NCBI RefSeq assembly: GCF_963678635.1
Contig: NC_087065.1
Coordinates: forward strand, 13,990,743 to 14,054,742
DNA: 64,000 nt
Direction: 5' to 3'
Origin: Symsagittifera roscoffensis
Taxonomy: Eukaryota > Xenacoelomorpha > Acoela > Convolutidae
The notes beneath the pieces were generated by a model. It had not been told where the DNA came from. It saw only the letters and a list, made by a program, of their open reading frames with translations, and searched no databases. The first letter of the stretch is position 1; each line of letters begins with the position of its first letter. A program made the translations under genes and the position numbers. Positions 12,395-26,100 of this stretch are shown here, in pieces.

Positions 12395-15300
12395 TTAGTC
12401 GTCGTCGTTGTCCCCCTGGGGTCCCTTGGCCTTCGGTCCTCCAGCCTGTTTGGCCATAATAATCTAAATAAATCAGATTTGATCATATAATTTCCAAAAG
12501 ATCGTCTTTATAATCACTCGAACGTAATGTGTCAAAAATAGGAATGTTATTTTTTAGTTGTTTTAAGATTTTCCCAGATCACCCAAGCAAAATGAAATTA
12601 AGCTCCAAATTGGGTCAAAGCCAGTTCAGAATATGTACTATCGAAACTGACATCATTAACTAATTCCAAAAAAAATTACGTCAAAAAAATGCTCCTTAAA
12701 CCAAAATTGAATTTTCTTTCTGCTCTGAACTTCTTTTTATAGCGTCTTTTTTTCTATATTAAAAGATAAGCCTTCAAAAAAAAACAATGAATAAGCGTCA
12801 CCTGGTCTACTTGTAAGACTGTGCATGCTGCCTTGGTTGCGAACTTGAGTGCCCACCATTTTACGTAATAGGAGTCCCTGATAGGAGCCACTGCAGTGCC
12901 CGGGGAGGAGGAGGGGGAGGCTGCGTCTCCCCCTGAGGCGGGGGCTCCGGTGGGGTTGGAGGTGTCGGTTACATTGGGCAACTCGCTCTCTATGTCTACT
13001 CCAGTGGTCACTCCTCCCGCCTGGTGGGCTGCGTACAACTGTGACAGCACTTCGGCAGACTAAATGACAACAATAATAATAATTAGACTAAATAACAGCT
13101 TATAATAATAAACCCAAACTATCGCTGCTTCGTTTTTTGTTCACACTAATCATCATTGAACTTTTTTCATTAACATTTTTTGCATACTGAATCATTTCTG
13201 AACACTCCTCTCAAGTTATAAGCTCTTGTTATTCAATTACCACAACTGATAGACACATGATATCATCAATGACTACCTTTAGTTTCATTATCGTCAGAAA
13301 TTACCATTGCTTACTGAAACCTTATAAACCCACTTTATGTTTTCAAACAAACCTTGACACCGCAGTTCTCGGCCAACACCTTTGGTACACTCTCGAGCGC
13401 ATCTGCAAACTTCTTGATCGAGTACTGCTCCATGCCTGGACACGTCTCTGCATGTTTTTGCAATTTCAAAGCCAGGCCAATTTCTGCCGCCCCCGCCCCT
13501 GGAACTGAAGACGCGTCCCTGGTCAGGGCCTTAAAAGTGTTCACGCCATCATCGATCGCTCGTTCCACGTCATCCATAAGACTGTCAGTGGAGCCTCGAA
13601 TGACAATAGTGGCTATTTTGCTATCTTCGTCCGTTTGTTTCATCACTACACAATTAGTCTCTCCAATTTCGGTGATGTAGCAGTTGTTTATGAATCCAAT
13701 CTCTTCAGGCGAGGGTTTCATCAGCTGGGTAATTATGGTTGACTTGGTGACTCGAGCGATTCTTCTCAGGTCGAATTTGGAAGGCACTCTGACGACTAGA
13801 ATGTTGTTGAGGTTGAGGTAGTGCAGGGCCAGTTCATGGACCTTGCCGCCTGTTACGACTACTTCTGCCCCGGAGTCCACAATATCCTTGATACGCTGAA
13901 ACAAAAGCACATATAGTTGGACCCTCGCTGATTAAGTAGTGATTTAGTAGATATTAAATTTTCCGTACAAATTTTATCATTTAGTAGATTAATTGAAATT
14001 TTGGAGAAGTTTGATTCCTTTGTTTGAAAAATAATCCTTCGATTTTGTTTTTTACACCTTTTGTTTTTAACTCCCGTTTCTTTGTTCTCGGATACATTCC
14101 AAGTTCACTTCATTGTCTTTTCTTAATATACAATTAGCCAAAAAGTACCCTTTAGATCAATACCCGACTTTTCTTAATTTACCTGTTCGACGGCATTTTC
14201 CTCTCCCTTCGAGAACGACTTCAGCTCTTCAGCGTTGTTGATCAAAACTGTACCCTGAAACAAAACAAAAAAAAACATTTCACGATCCTAAAAAAATCAC
14301 TTTTGCGATTTCAAATAATTCAATTCAATTCATTTATTACTTTAATGTCTAGTTGGAATAACTATCCCCACCAACTGATTGCGCTCAATCATTAGAGATG
14401 AATTGAATTTCTGATCTTTAAGTCTGTCATCTAATTTGAAAAACGCTGCAGGTTTTTTCTCATGCAAACATTTTTGGTTCAAACTCAAGTAGCCCATACA
14501 GTTTTGAAAAAAGCCCCGAACCCACTGCTAACAAGAGTTGCTTACCGCCTGCATGCATGCATTTCGTTTCTGGAATTCAGTTTGCTCTTACCTTAGTTTC
14601 GGTGCTGAGGAGTTCGAGTGGACAAGAGTAGACGGCAACTTTGGCGTTGACTGCCTCGTTCCTAGTGGTCTCCGTCTCCCGCTTGAACACCATGCCTTTG
14701 CACACCTCTGAGCTCAGCAGACTCGCTCCCAATATCTTGCAGATCCTCACGTGGTCCACGTTGAAGTTCAACTTATCCGCAGGCAAAGACGAGACTACGC
14801 AACAAAATAAGTTCACATTTATTGTAAGCTTCGAACCCCCCTGGCCCCCATGAAAAAAGTAGCGGACTTAGGGGGGGCGGGGAAGCCCCCCTCTTCTTAG
14901 GGATTCGACCCCCTGAATACCCAAAGGGTCCCCCAAAAGACCTCCATTTTTGGCTGACTGAACCTAAAATATACAACTTTTGAGGAAGAGCCGCGCCGAA
15001 AGACATGATTTTTTGGTCAAAAACTGTCCAAAAAGTGCCTAAACCGCTTTTTTGGCCTGTTTTTCAAAAACTCGCCAGCAGCGCAAAAAAAATGAGTAAA
15101 TCCATCCTACTAATCCATGATACTCGCTGCACGCCCGACAAAAAAAGTCACACGAGTGCAAACAAGATAAGTTTTAAAAAAGCAATGATTGTATAGGTGC
15201 GCGCATACGGATCAAAATGCCCAAGAAATCAGATTATTAACTTTTAAGAATTATTTTTTATACACGCGTTTGTAAACAGTGCTTCTATATGATTTAAGAA

Positions 15301-18300
15301 GCCCCTTCTCCTCAAAGTAATTATACATTTGCACAACAGGAGCGTTCAAAAAAAATTAAGGGTGAGTCTAAGGATAGAATTTTCAAATTAAAATAGTATC
15401 CAAGGCCACCCTTAAGGTGACTACTGTCGATTCACAAGGAAAGAAGCTCCAAATCCGACTCTCTAAATCCGCTACTGGTTGTGAATTAAAATTGTCAATG
15501 ATATGACAATATGACTGACTATTCAGAACTATTCTATCAGAAACAAGTATAACTCACTGCATGCTTTGGCGATGAGTTGAGAGAGGAAGTCTTCATATCC
15601 GTACTGTTTGCTACCCACTGAAGTGTTGAGAGCTCTAGCTACCTCAGCCTCGTCCCTTAGATTCTGCACTGGACAGCCCTTCATCTCATCCAGACACTGC
15701 AGTGCCTTATCCAGCGCCTTCTCATAACCCTCGATCACCTCAGTCGGGGAGAGACCCTGACCGGAAAACAAAAAAAAAAGCAGTTATTCAGTAGATCATA
15801 GTGTTAATTTTTCGTGACCTTTACACTTTTGCTGTTCGATAGTTGAGTTTTCCTTCACGAATGAAATGAAGTGAACTTAAAAAATAATTTCCTTTATTTT
15901 CACAAATGAAATGAACTTGAAAAAATAAAAAGTCAAACCGCAAAAAAAAATCAAATTTTAGCGTGAACAGATTTTTAAAAAGGCTTACTGAAAAAAAGAC
16001 CTATATAAGATTATTCACTACGCTCATGACTCTCAAAAAACTCAGCATAAGGCTACAAATAAAACTCCCAGAAGAAATAAACGCTGAAGCTATCAAACTT
16101 TAGCATGGATAAAAAAAAACTGTTCATGACTCTTAAAAACGGTATAATAGAAAAAGTAGTTCTAACGAAATTGAGTGTAAGCTATTACTGAACTATTCAA
16201 CCTAACGCTTCTAATATTTGATCAAATCACCTAATATGCTTCATCTAATCACTTCAATAATCCTTGAAAATATGAATAACTACATACCATTCGGAGTAGT
16301 TCCTCGGCCTCGCCCAGCAAAGCACCCGCTAGAATCAGGACCAAATTAGTCCCGTCGCCACACTCCTTCTCCTGCTGCTGGGACGCCAGCACCAACAGTT
16401 TAGCCGCCGGATGCTGCACTTCCAGTTCGTTCAGAATTGTGGCAGTGTCCGAAGTAACGAACAGCTTCTCAATGTGGTTGATCACGATTTTGTTCATGCC
16501 GTTCGGGCCGAATGCAGTGCGCGTCGTCTTGGCCAGCTCCTTGCACGCCTCAATGTTGCGGTACACCGCCTCGTCTAGACCTTGGTAGTGCTGCAAACAA
16601 CATTTAAAACCTCTCATACTTGGTGCCATTTTTTGCCGAGCAGATAAAGATAGATTTGGCGCGTGATAGATCAAACATCTTTTAGAACAAAATTTCAATT
16701 TCGACTAGTGTGCAGAGAGGCAAAGCGGAGCTTCGCGCAACTTTGCAGTATAAAATGTTTCACTTAACACACCGACAAGTAACTCAGCCAGCGGCATACA
16801 GCAGTCACATGTTTGTCCAAAATACTTTTTCGAAAACCTACGAGTTGTTCTTATTGCACCACATATGATAGTTTACAGAAAAAATATGGTAATATAGCCG
16901 GTAAAATAGCAGACAAAAATTAGACTAAAACTACAAATTCAACAAATCAACTTATCTTGATTTTTTTGAAAAACAACGACCGGCGTCGAACTATCACTGG
17001 AACCATATTTACACATTGGCAACGGAGCCGACAATACTTGGGCAGATGCCCGTTCATTACAAGGCCAAACTGGGCATTTAGTGAATTCTAAACGAATTCC
17101 GCAACAGAAAAAATCAGATATCGAGGAATACGCAACATTGCAACTTTTCTTTGATCTTTTTTGCTGTTTTGGATTCCACAACAAATAGCTAAAACACTGT
17201 ACCGCTCAAAACCGCTCCAAAATTAGACAAGTTTGCGGAATCCACAACATTATTTGCGGAATTCGGAACAGCTTGTGGAATCCACAAACAAATAAGAAAA
17301 CATGACATGTGTATAGAAAATTATCCAATAAAGCCATAACCAAAAACTCAATTGGCGAAAGCTTGCTGCCTGTAAAAACACAACCCTACCACTTCTAAAA
17401 TTTTTACAAAACCAATTACATATAATTGAGGCTTAAATGATAACACAAATACAACATTAACTGCTGTTTTCAGTGAAACTATTTCGAAAACAACAAGCTA
17501 GTTCGAAAACCGAGCAGCATTATGCTTTCGAGAAACTTTCATGCAGTTTCGAAAAAATGTTTGGGGTCGTATATCCTTCGCATACTCGTATTCAAAGTTT
17601 TTTTTACAAAAACAAAACAACTCCTGAAAACTGAAAACTATTCACAAAAAAAACTTTTGCATTATATGTAGGCCAAATCAAAAAGACAAAAAAAATCGTG
17701 GAAGCCTATTCAGAAAAGACTGTGCAAAAAATGACAGATACCTGCGACCCAGCTGAAGTTGGAGGTTTGATATTTTTTTTAAATGAGTTGTATTTAAGCG
17801 TGGTGCGTAATTTTCAAAATGTTACAAATTGCACTTTTCCAAGTCCCTAGAAGTTTCCCTGGCATATGAGGAACAGCCACTTATACAAGTCCCTAGAAAC
17901 AGCTCTTTCGATTGAACCTTTCAAATTTGACAAAATTCAAAAATGGGTCAAAATTATCTAAGATTTAAACATTCCCAAAGTCACAGGGAGTGGGTTAAGG
18001 TAAAAAGAGACTTGAGGAACACACAGAATAGGAGCTGCCTTTTTCATTGGCATCTTTCAAGTAAAAACAATGAAATAGAAACAGAAAGAAAATGAAAAAT
18101 CCGATTCCATTCATTTTTATCATACCTGCTTTTATGAAATGAGAACTCTGATAAAATTAGAAAAAATACTAGAATTGTTTAAGTCGCAAATTTAAACGCC
18201 GAAGCGAAGCTGAGATTCAAAACTTTAGTGATAAAAATGTGCAAAAACTATTGTGTACCAAACTTACCATAAAAAACACTAACTTATCTCATATAGTTCA

Positions 18301-19127
18301 AACAATCTCAATGTTAAACAATTAAGAACGAAATAGCAATTCTCAAACCCTTCTGATTTATAAAAAGTCACTCGACAAACTCAAACAAGGCGAATGAAAC
18401 ACCTAAGAAGAAAGACAACGGAACATTTTTTATGCCGTAGTAGTACGGGCATTTAATGTTTTCAAATTACTTCAATCATGAGTCAAAAGTTTAAGCGAGG
18501 GCGCTATTCATGGCTTTCTTCTGATTTAAAGTCGAATAAAATTTAAAAAAATGTTGACAAAACCTCAAAAATTGTTTTAAAAAAACGAAAAAATTTCAAA
18601 AAATCTTGAAACTTCAGCAAAAATTCTTGCCACGCAATTACTAGAGTTGCTTAAGTCACAAGCCAATTCCGAGCTGTAACAACTAAGCTGACAAAATTCA
18701 GCAGACAAACGAAAGTCATGCAGAGATTTTTTGTCACGTGGAAATATTAATGTTTCTGGTTACAAAAAAAAACTGGTCCTGGCAGGTTCAACCAAAGGTC
18801 TGTGCTTTCGTAGGTATGTGCGTTATTACCTCTACTACAAAAGAGTGTATAAGCGCCGTGATTTTAATTTCACATGAACGTAGCCGTCGAATGATTCAAG
18901 TGAACTATTTGTTAATCTGAAGAAAACAGTCTACCTTCCCGTTTGATAACGCTTGCCTTAATTGCAAGCTAAATGACAAAAGGGACAATTTTTTCTCTTT
19001 TTTGCCCTGCGCTTTCGAGTGTCCCAAATCATTATCTATCGGTTATTGCAAGAGGAAGTGGACTGACCTTGGCGCCATCCTTGAGCATTGAGGCGAAGCC
19101 AGGAGGAAGGGGTACAGACATAGCCAT
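12395..19127 (-). CDS. CCT8: T-complex protein 1 subunit theta (chaperonin CCT8)
   Basis: Eight exons on the minus strand: 19068-19127, 16288-16590, 15558-15756, 14592-14794, 14183-14254, 13353-13895, 12802-13059, 12395-12463. All boundaries are GT-AG and keep frame, giving 568 aa. Landmarks match CCT8 throughout: PPGFASMLKDGAK at the N-terminus, EAVYRNIEACKELAKTTRTA, GPNGMNK, the nucleotide-site GDGTN, VVVTGGKVHELALHYLN, GSTDSLMDDVERAIDDGVN, CPGMEQYSIKKFADALE and the C-terminal IIMAKQAGGP with an acidic tail. It is one of eight subunits of the cytosolic TRiC/CCT ring that folds actin, tubulin and other proteins using ATP. Human CCT8 is 548 aa; the excess is mainly a Pro/Ala/Ser/Gly-rich stretch at residues ~491-517 in exon 7. 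Start is the ATG at 19127; a second ATG lies two codons later. Confidence 0.96.
14850..15090. repeat. G-rich dispersed repeat in CCT8 intron
   Basis: AGCGGACTTAGGGGGGGCGGGG, CCCAAAGGGTCCCCC and GTCCAAAAAGTGCC occur in this order. Related blocks are seen at 165-235, 40455-40690 and 60300-60540. Copies differ a lot in the middle. It lies in the intron between exons 3 and 4 of CCT8. Confidence 0.45.
16591..19067 (-). other. CCT8 intron 1 with repeat fragments
   Basis: The largest CCT8 intron, 2,477 bases. It has GCAAAGCGGAGCTTCGCG near 16720 and CGAAGCGAAGCTGAG near 18203, both resembling the hairpin end of the dispersed SINE family. No coding sequence recognised. Confidence 0.5.
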
Positions 19128-19789
19128 GTTTAAGCAGCAAATTAGCACAAACAGAAATCTGAAAAGAAAACAGACTATAATTACAACCATTATCACTCCA
19201 ATTCCAGACGTCACCCCATATATTATATCAATTCGCTTCTCTCAGACCGGCTTTTAACAATACCGCCTAAATTAATACAGGTTACCAATTACATTACTTT
19301 GCGAAACTTAACCAGACAATGGGTGCGCCAGAATATCAGGTGAATTTAACTGGTCTGAATCATTTTTGGTTGTGATTATAGCGGCACCTAATTGCAAGAA
19401 AGCATCTCTTATTTGATTCAATCTTCGCAATCATCTAAAATCATCTAACTCCAATATCATTTATTATTTTAGATTAATACTAATTATCATCACAAGAAAA
19501 CAAATTTGAAGTCACAATTGAATTGATTATAAAAATGCAAAAATATTTGAAGTTCAAAAAACTTCATGATTTCGAAACAATTTTTCCATGAAACGAAACA
19601 AACCATTACAAGTGTATTAGTCGCGAACAGAAAGTTATAATAATCCTAGAAGCTTTTGATACAGCACATCAACACCAAACAAAAAGACTATTTTTGACTA
19701 GTCAAAGTTGGAGTCATAATAATCTAGCTAGAACTATTACTCCTTATATATCAATGTTTTTGAATTGAAAAAGTGTAACTACACTACTA

Positions 19790-20119
19790 AGATTGCAAGC
19801 GAATCCACACAGAATGCACACACGGATTTTCCATGCCTGTTACATTGATTTTAAAAAAAAGCGTTTGATAAAGTCTGTCACAACACACTTTTAACAAAAC
19901 TCAGAAATATTGGAATTGGAGGAAGACTCTACAAACATCTTGAAAGTTATCTCACAGATCGGCGACAGATAACAGTTATTGGCAGTGCCATTTCAGGCTC
20001 CATGATAATATCAAGCCGAGTTCCCCAGGGCTATATTCTGGGCCCTCTTCTCTTCCTCTTATATTAACGACCTACCCGATGCTATCTGCTATTCTTCAAC
20101 ATACGCGTTTGCCGGTGAC
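19790..20119 (+). mobile_element. LINE reverse-transcriptase fragment, left part
   Basis: Translated pieces include CYIDFKKKAFDKVCHN, LESYLTDRRQITV and SRVPQGYILGPLLFLLY, the classic core of a non-LTR retrotransposon reverse transcriptase (Jockey/CR1/L2-like by general look). A one-base frameshift after PLLFL puts a stop before the INDLP block, so it is dead. The region before ~19790 is too degraded to follow. The gene resumes at 27196 after the hAT-like insertion. Confidence 0.85.
20112..20119 (+). repeat. 8-bp target-site duplication, left copy
   Basis: CCGGTGAC immediately before the TAGGGTTGTGC terminus. An identical CCGGTGAC directly follows the right terminus at 27196-27203. Removing the insert and one copy restores a continuous LINE reading through A-F-A-G-D-S-K-F. 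Confidence 0.85.
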
Positions 20120-20146
20120 TAGGGTTGTGCGGGTTTACTTACTAGT

Positions 20147-23100
20147 AAAACGCTCGATTCTGATGTTAACTTGGTCCCCCCTCCCCCAAAGTCGGCTCTT
20201 TTCCAGTCCCCCCCCCCCCCCCACCTTTCAAAATACCGAGTTTTATGTTTATTTTACGGGTTCAGAACAAATGAAAAGACGTGCTTGTCGCGGTAGCTTG
20301 GTTTCTCCGCTGGCAAGCCCTTTCCGTTGTACCGCATGTGAAATGCGTTTCATAAGGGAAGTACATTATATCAAACACGTGAGAAATAGACACGGAAGGA
20401 TAACGACGACGCCAACGTTAAATCAGGCCACAAACAGTCTGAATAGGGTTGTGCGGACTTACTTAATAGTAAGTAAGTTACTAGTAAATGTACTAGTAAC
20501 TTACTAGTAAGCAAAATAAGGCTTATTACTAGTAAGTGCAGGGTGTGGAGGGCATCAAGCCTGGATAGCAGAGATTTAACATTATTTTGTTTGGTTTCTC
20601 TCAAATTTACCCTCTCTTTTGCAGTTTCCTTTTGTTGAGTGGCCTCTTTCATGCTTATAGGACAAAGGCTTGAGATTAATTTTAGCGTTAGAAAATAAAT
20701 ATAGGCCATTAGTGTTATTATTGCGATTTCTTATTTTGGTACTCATTTTCCTATCCAACTGTCTCAAAAACAGAATGCGATTCCTCCGGTGATAAGAAAT
20801 CAGTCGCGTTTGTACCACAATATGATAACGCGAAATAAAGAATCTTTCAACCCCCCAAGAAGAGTTAATTCTCCCTCCCCCCATCCCCCAAATAAACCAA
20901 GTTAAGATCCTCCACCCTAGCGCTAAATTTAAATTAAATTTGCTTAGCGCTGCATGGTAAAACGCTCGATTCTGATGTTAACTTGGTCCCCCCTCCCCCA
21001 AGGTCGGCTCTTTTCCAGTCCCCCTACACCTTTCAAAATACCGAGTTTTATGTTTATTTTACGTGTTCAGAACAAATGAAAAGATGTGCTTGTCGCGGTA
21101 GCTTGGTTTCTCCGCTGGCAAGCCCTTTCCGTTGTACCGCATGTGAAATGCGTTTCATAAGGGAAGTACATTATATCAAACACGTGAGAAATAGACACGG
21201 AAGGATAACGACGACGCCAACGTTAAATCAGGCCACAAACAGTCTGAATAGGGTTGTGCGAACTTACTTACTAGTAAGTAAGTTACTAGTAAATGTACTA
21301 GTAACTTACTAGTAAGCAAAATAAGGCTTATTACTAGTAAGTGCAGGGTGTGCAGGGCATCAAGCTTGGATAGCAGAGATTTAACATTATTTTGTTTGGT
21401 TTCTCTCAAATTTACCCTCTCTTTTGCAGTTTCCTTTTGTTGAGTGGCCTCTTTCATGCTTATAGGACAAAGGCTTGAGATTAATTTTAGCGTAAGAAAA
21501 TAAATCCATGCCATTAGTGTTATTATTGCGATTTCTTATTTTGGTACTCATTTTCCTATCCAACTGTCTCAGAAACAGAATGCGATTCCTCCGGTGATAA
21601 GAAATCAGTCTCATTTGTACCAAAATATGATAACGCGAAATAAAGAAACTTTCAACCCCCCAAGAAGAGTTAATTCTCCTTTCCCCCATCCCCCAAATAA
21701 ACCAAGTTAAGATCCTCCACCCTAGCGCTATATTTAATTTAAATTTGCTAAGCGCTGCATGTAAAACGCTCGATTCTGATGTTAACTTGGTTCCCCCTCC
21801 CCCAAAGTCGGCTCTTTTCCAGTTCCCCCACCTTTCAAAATACCGAGTTTTATGTTTATTTTACGTGTTCAGAACAAATGAAAAGACGAGCTTGTCGCGG
21901 TAGCTTGGTTTCTCCGCTGGCAAACCCTTTCCGTTGTACCGCATGTGAAATGCGTTTCATAAGGGAAGTACATTATATCAAACAAGTGAGAAATAGACAC
22001 GGAAGGATAACGACGACGCCAACATTAAATCAGGCCATAAACAGTCTGAATAGGGTTGCGCGGACTTACTTACTAGTAAGTAAGTTACCAGTAAATGTAC
22101 TAGTAACTTACTAGTAAGCAAAATAAGGCTTATTACTAGTAAGTGCATGGTGTGCAGGGCATCAAGCCTGGATAGCAGAGATTTAACATTATTTTGTTTG
22201 GTTTCTCTCAAATTTACCCTCTCTTTTGCAGTTTCCTTTTGTTGAGTGGCCTCTTTCATGCTTATAGGACAAAGGCTTGAGATTAATTTTAGCGTAAGAA
22301 AATAAATCCAGGCCATTAGTGTTATTATTGCGATTTCTTATTTTGGTACTCATTTTCCTATCCAACTGTCTCAGAAACAGAATGCGATTTCTCCGGTGAT
22401 AAGAAATCAGTCGCGTTTGTACCAAAATATGATAACGCGAAATAAAGAATCTTTCAACATCCCAAGAAGAGTTAATTCTCCCTCCCCCCATCCCCCAAAA
22501 AAAACCAAGCTAAGATCCTCCACCCTAGCGCTAAATTTAAATTAAATTTGCTTGGCGCTGCATGTAAAACGCTCGATTCTGATATTAACTTGGTCCCCCC
22601 TCCCCCAAAGTCGGCTCTTTTCCAGTCCCCCCCCCCCCACCTTTCAAAATACCGAGTTTTATGTTTATTTTACGTGTTCAGAACAAATGAAAAGACGTGC
22701 TGGTCGCGGTAGCTTGGTTTCTCCGCTGGCAAGCCCTTTCCGTTGTACCGCATGTGAAATGCGTTTCATAAGGGAAGTACATTATATCAAACACGTGAGA
22801 AATAGACACGGAAGGATAACGACGACGCCAACGTTAAATCAGGCCACAAACAGTCTGAATAGGGTTGTGCGGACTTACTTACTAGTAAGTAAGTTACTAG
22901 TAAATGTACTAGTAACTTACTAGTAAGCAAAATAAGGCTTATTACTAGTAAGTGCATGGTGTGCAGGGCATCAAGCCTGGATAGCAGAGATTTAACATTA
23001 TTTTGTTTGGTTTCTCTCAAATTTACCCTCTCTTTTGCAGTTTCCTTTTGTTGAGTGGCCTCTTTCATGCTTATAGGACAAAGGCTTGAGATTAATTTTA

Positions 23101-26100
23101 GCGTAAGAAAATAAATCCAGGCCATTAGTGTTATTATTGCGATTTCTTATTTTGGTACTCATTTTCCTATCCAACTGTCTCAGAAACAGAATGCGATTTC
23201 TCCGGTGATAAGAAATCAGTCGCGTTTGTACCAAAATATGATAACGCGAAATAAAGAATCTTTCAACATCCCAAGAAGAGTTAATTCTCCCTCCCCCCAT
23301 CCCCCAAAAAAACCAAGCTAAGATCCTCCACCCTAGCGCTAAATTTAAATTAAATTTGCTTGGCGCTGCATGTAAAACGCTCGATTCTGATGTTAACTTG
23401 GTCCCCCCTCCCCCAAAGTCGGCTCTTTACCAGTTCCCCCCCCCCCCCCACCTTTCAAAATACCGAGTTTTATGTTTATTTTACGTGTTCAGAACAAATG
23501 AAAAGACGTGCTGGTCGCGGTAGCTTGGTTTCTCCGCTGGCAAGCCCTTTCCGTTGTACCGCATGTGAAATGCGTTTCATAAGGGAAGTACATTATATCA
23601 AACACGTGAGAAATAGACACGGAAGGATAACGACGACGCCAACGTTAAATCAGGCTACAAACAGTCTGAATAGGGTTGTGCGGACTTACTTACTAGTAAG
23701 TAAGTTACTAGTAAATGTACTAGTAACTTACTAGTAAGCTAAATAAGGCTTATTACTAGTAAGTGCAGGGTGTGCAGGGCTTTAACATTATTTTGTTTGG
23801 TTTCTCTCAAATTTACCCTCTTTTGCAGTTTCCTTTTATTGAGTGGCCTCTTTCATGCTTATAGGACAAAGGCTTGAGATAAATTTTAGCGTAAGAAAAT
23901 AAATCCAGGCCATTAGTGTTATTATTGCGATTTCTTATTTTGGTACTCATTTTCCTATCCAACTGTCTCAGAAACAGAATGCGATTTCTCCGTTGATAAG
24001 AAATCAGTCGCGTTTGTACCAAAATATGATAACGCGAAATAAAGAATCTTTCAACATCCCAAGAAGAGTTAATTCTCCCTCCCCCCATCCCCCAAAAAAA
24101 ACCAAGCTAAGATCCTCCACCCTAGCGCTAAATTTAAATTAAATTTGCTTGGCGCTGCATGTAAAACGCTCGATTCTGATGTTAACTTGGCCCCCCCCTC
24201 CCCCAAAGTCGGCTCTTTACCAGTTCCCCCCCCCCACCTTTCAAAATACCGAGTTTTATGTTTATTTTACGTGTTCAGAACAAATGAAAAGACGTGCTGG
24301 TCGCGGTAGCTTGGTTTCTCCGCTGGCAAGCCCTTTCCGTTGTACCGCATGTGAAATGCGTTTCATAAGGGAAGTACATTATATCAAACACGTGAGAAAT
24401 AGACACGGAAGGATAACGACGACGCCAACGTTAAATCAGGCTACAAACAGTCTGAATAGGGTTGTGCGGACTTACTTACTAGTAAGTAAGTTACTAGTAA
24501 ATGTACTAGTAACTTACTAGTAAGCTAAATAAGGCTTATTACTAGTAAGTGCAGGGTGTGCAGGGCTTTAACATTATTTTGTTTGGTTTCTCTCAAATTT
24601 ACCCTCTTTTGCAGTTTCCTTTTATTGAGTGGCCTCTTTCATGCTTATAGGACAAAGGCTTGAGATAAATTTTAGCGTAAGAAAATAAATCCAGGCCATT
24701 AGTGTTATTATTGCGATTTCTTATTTTGGTACTCATTTTCCTATCCAACTGTCTCAGAAACAGAATGCGATTTCTCCGTTGATAAGAAATCAGTCGCGTT
24801 TGTACCAAAATATGATAACGCGAAATAAAGAATCTTTCAACATCCCAAGAAGAGTTAATTCTCCCTCCCCCCATCCCCCAAAAAAAACCAAGCTAAGATC
24901 CCCCACCCTAGCGCTAAATTTAAATTAAATTTGCTTGGCGCTGCATGTAAAACGCTCGATTCTGATGTTAACTTGGTCCCCCCTCCCCCAAAGTCGGCTC
25001 TTTACCAGTTCCCCCCCCCCCCCCACCTTTCAAAATACCGAGTTTTATGTTTATTTTACGTGTTCAGAACAAATGAAAAGACGTGCTGGTCGCGGTAGCT
25101 TGGTTTCTCCGCTGGCAAGCCCTTTCCGTTGTACCGCATGTGAAATGCGTTTCATAAGGGAAGTACATTATATCAAACACGTGAGAAATAGACACGGAAG
25201 GATAACGACGACGCCAACGTTAAATCAGGCCACAAACAGTCTGAATAGGGTTGTGCGGACTTACTTACTAGTAAGTAAGTTACTAGTAAATGTACTAGTA
25301 ACTTACTAGTAAGCTAAATAAGGCTTATTACTAGTAAGTGCAGGGTGTGCAGGGCTTTAACATTATTTTGTTTGGTTTCTCTCAAATTTACCCTCTTTTG
25401 CAGTTTCCTTTTATTGAGTGGCCTCTTTCATGCTTATAGGACAAAGGCTTGAGATAAATTTTAGCGTAAGAAAATAAATCCAGGCCATTAGTGTTATTAT
25501 TGCGATTTCTTATTTTGGTACTCATTTTCCTATCCAACTGTCTCAGAAACAGAATGCGATTTCTCCGGTGATAAGAAATCAGTCGAGTTTGTACCAAAAT
25601 ATGATAACGCGAAATAAAGAATCTTTCAACCCCCCCAAGAAGAGTTAATTCTCCCTCCCCCCATCCCCCAAATAAACCAAGTTAAGATCCTCCACCCTAG
25701 CGCTAAATTCAAATTAAATTTGCTTAGCGCTGCATGTAAAACGCTCGGTTCTGATGTTAACTTGGTCCCCCCTCCCCCAAAGTCGGCTCTTTTCCAGTTC
25801 CCCCCCCCCAACCTTTCAAAAAACCGAGTTTTTTGTTTTACGTGTTCAGAACAAATGAAAAGACGTGCTTGTCGCGGTAGCTTGGTTTCTCCGCTGGCAA
25901 GCCCTTTCCGTTTTACCGCATGTGAAATGCGTTTCATAAAGGAAGTACATTATATCAAACACGGGAGAAATAGACACGGAAGGATAACGACGACGCCAAC
26001 GCTAAATCAGGCCACAAACAGTCTGAATAGGGTTGTGCGGTCTTACTTACTAGTAAGTAAGTTACTAGTAAATGTACTAGTAACTTACTAGTAAGCAAAA

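Noticed and set aside
20079-25937. N-terminal extensions of the finger ORF across the poly-C tract
   Set aside because: The tract differs in length between units so the frame before MKRRA is not conserved; only the part from that ATG is constant.
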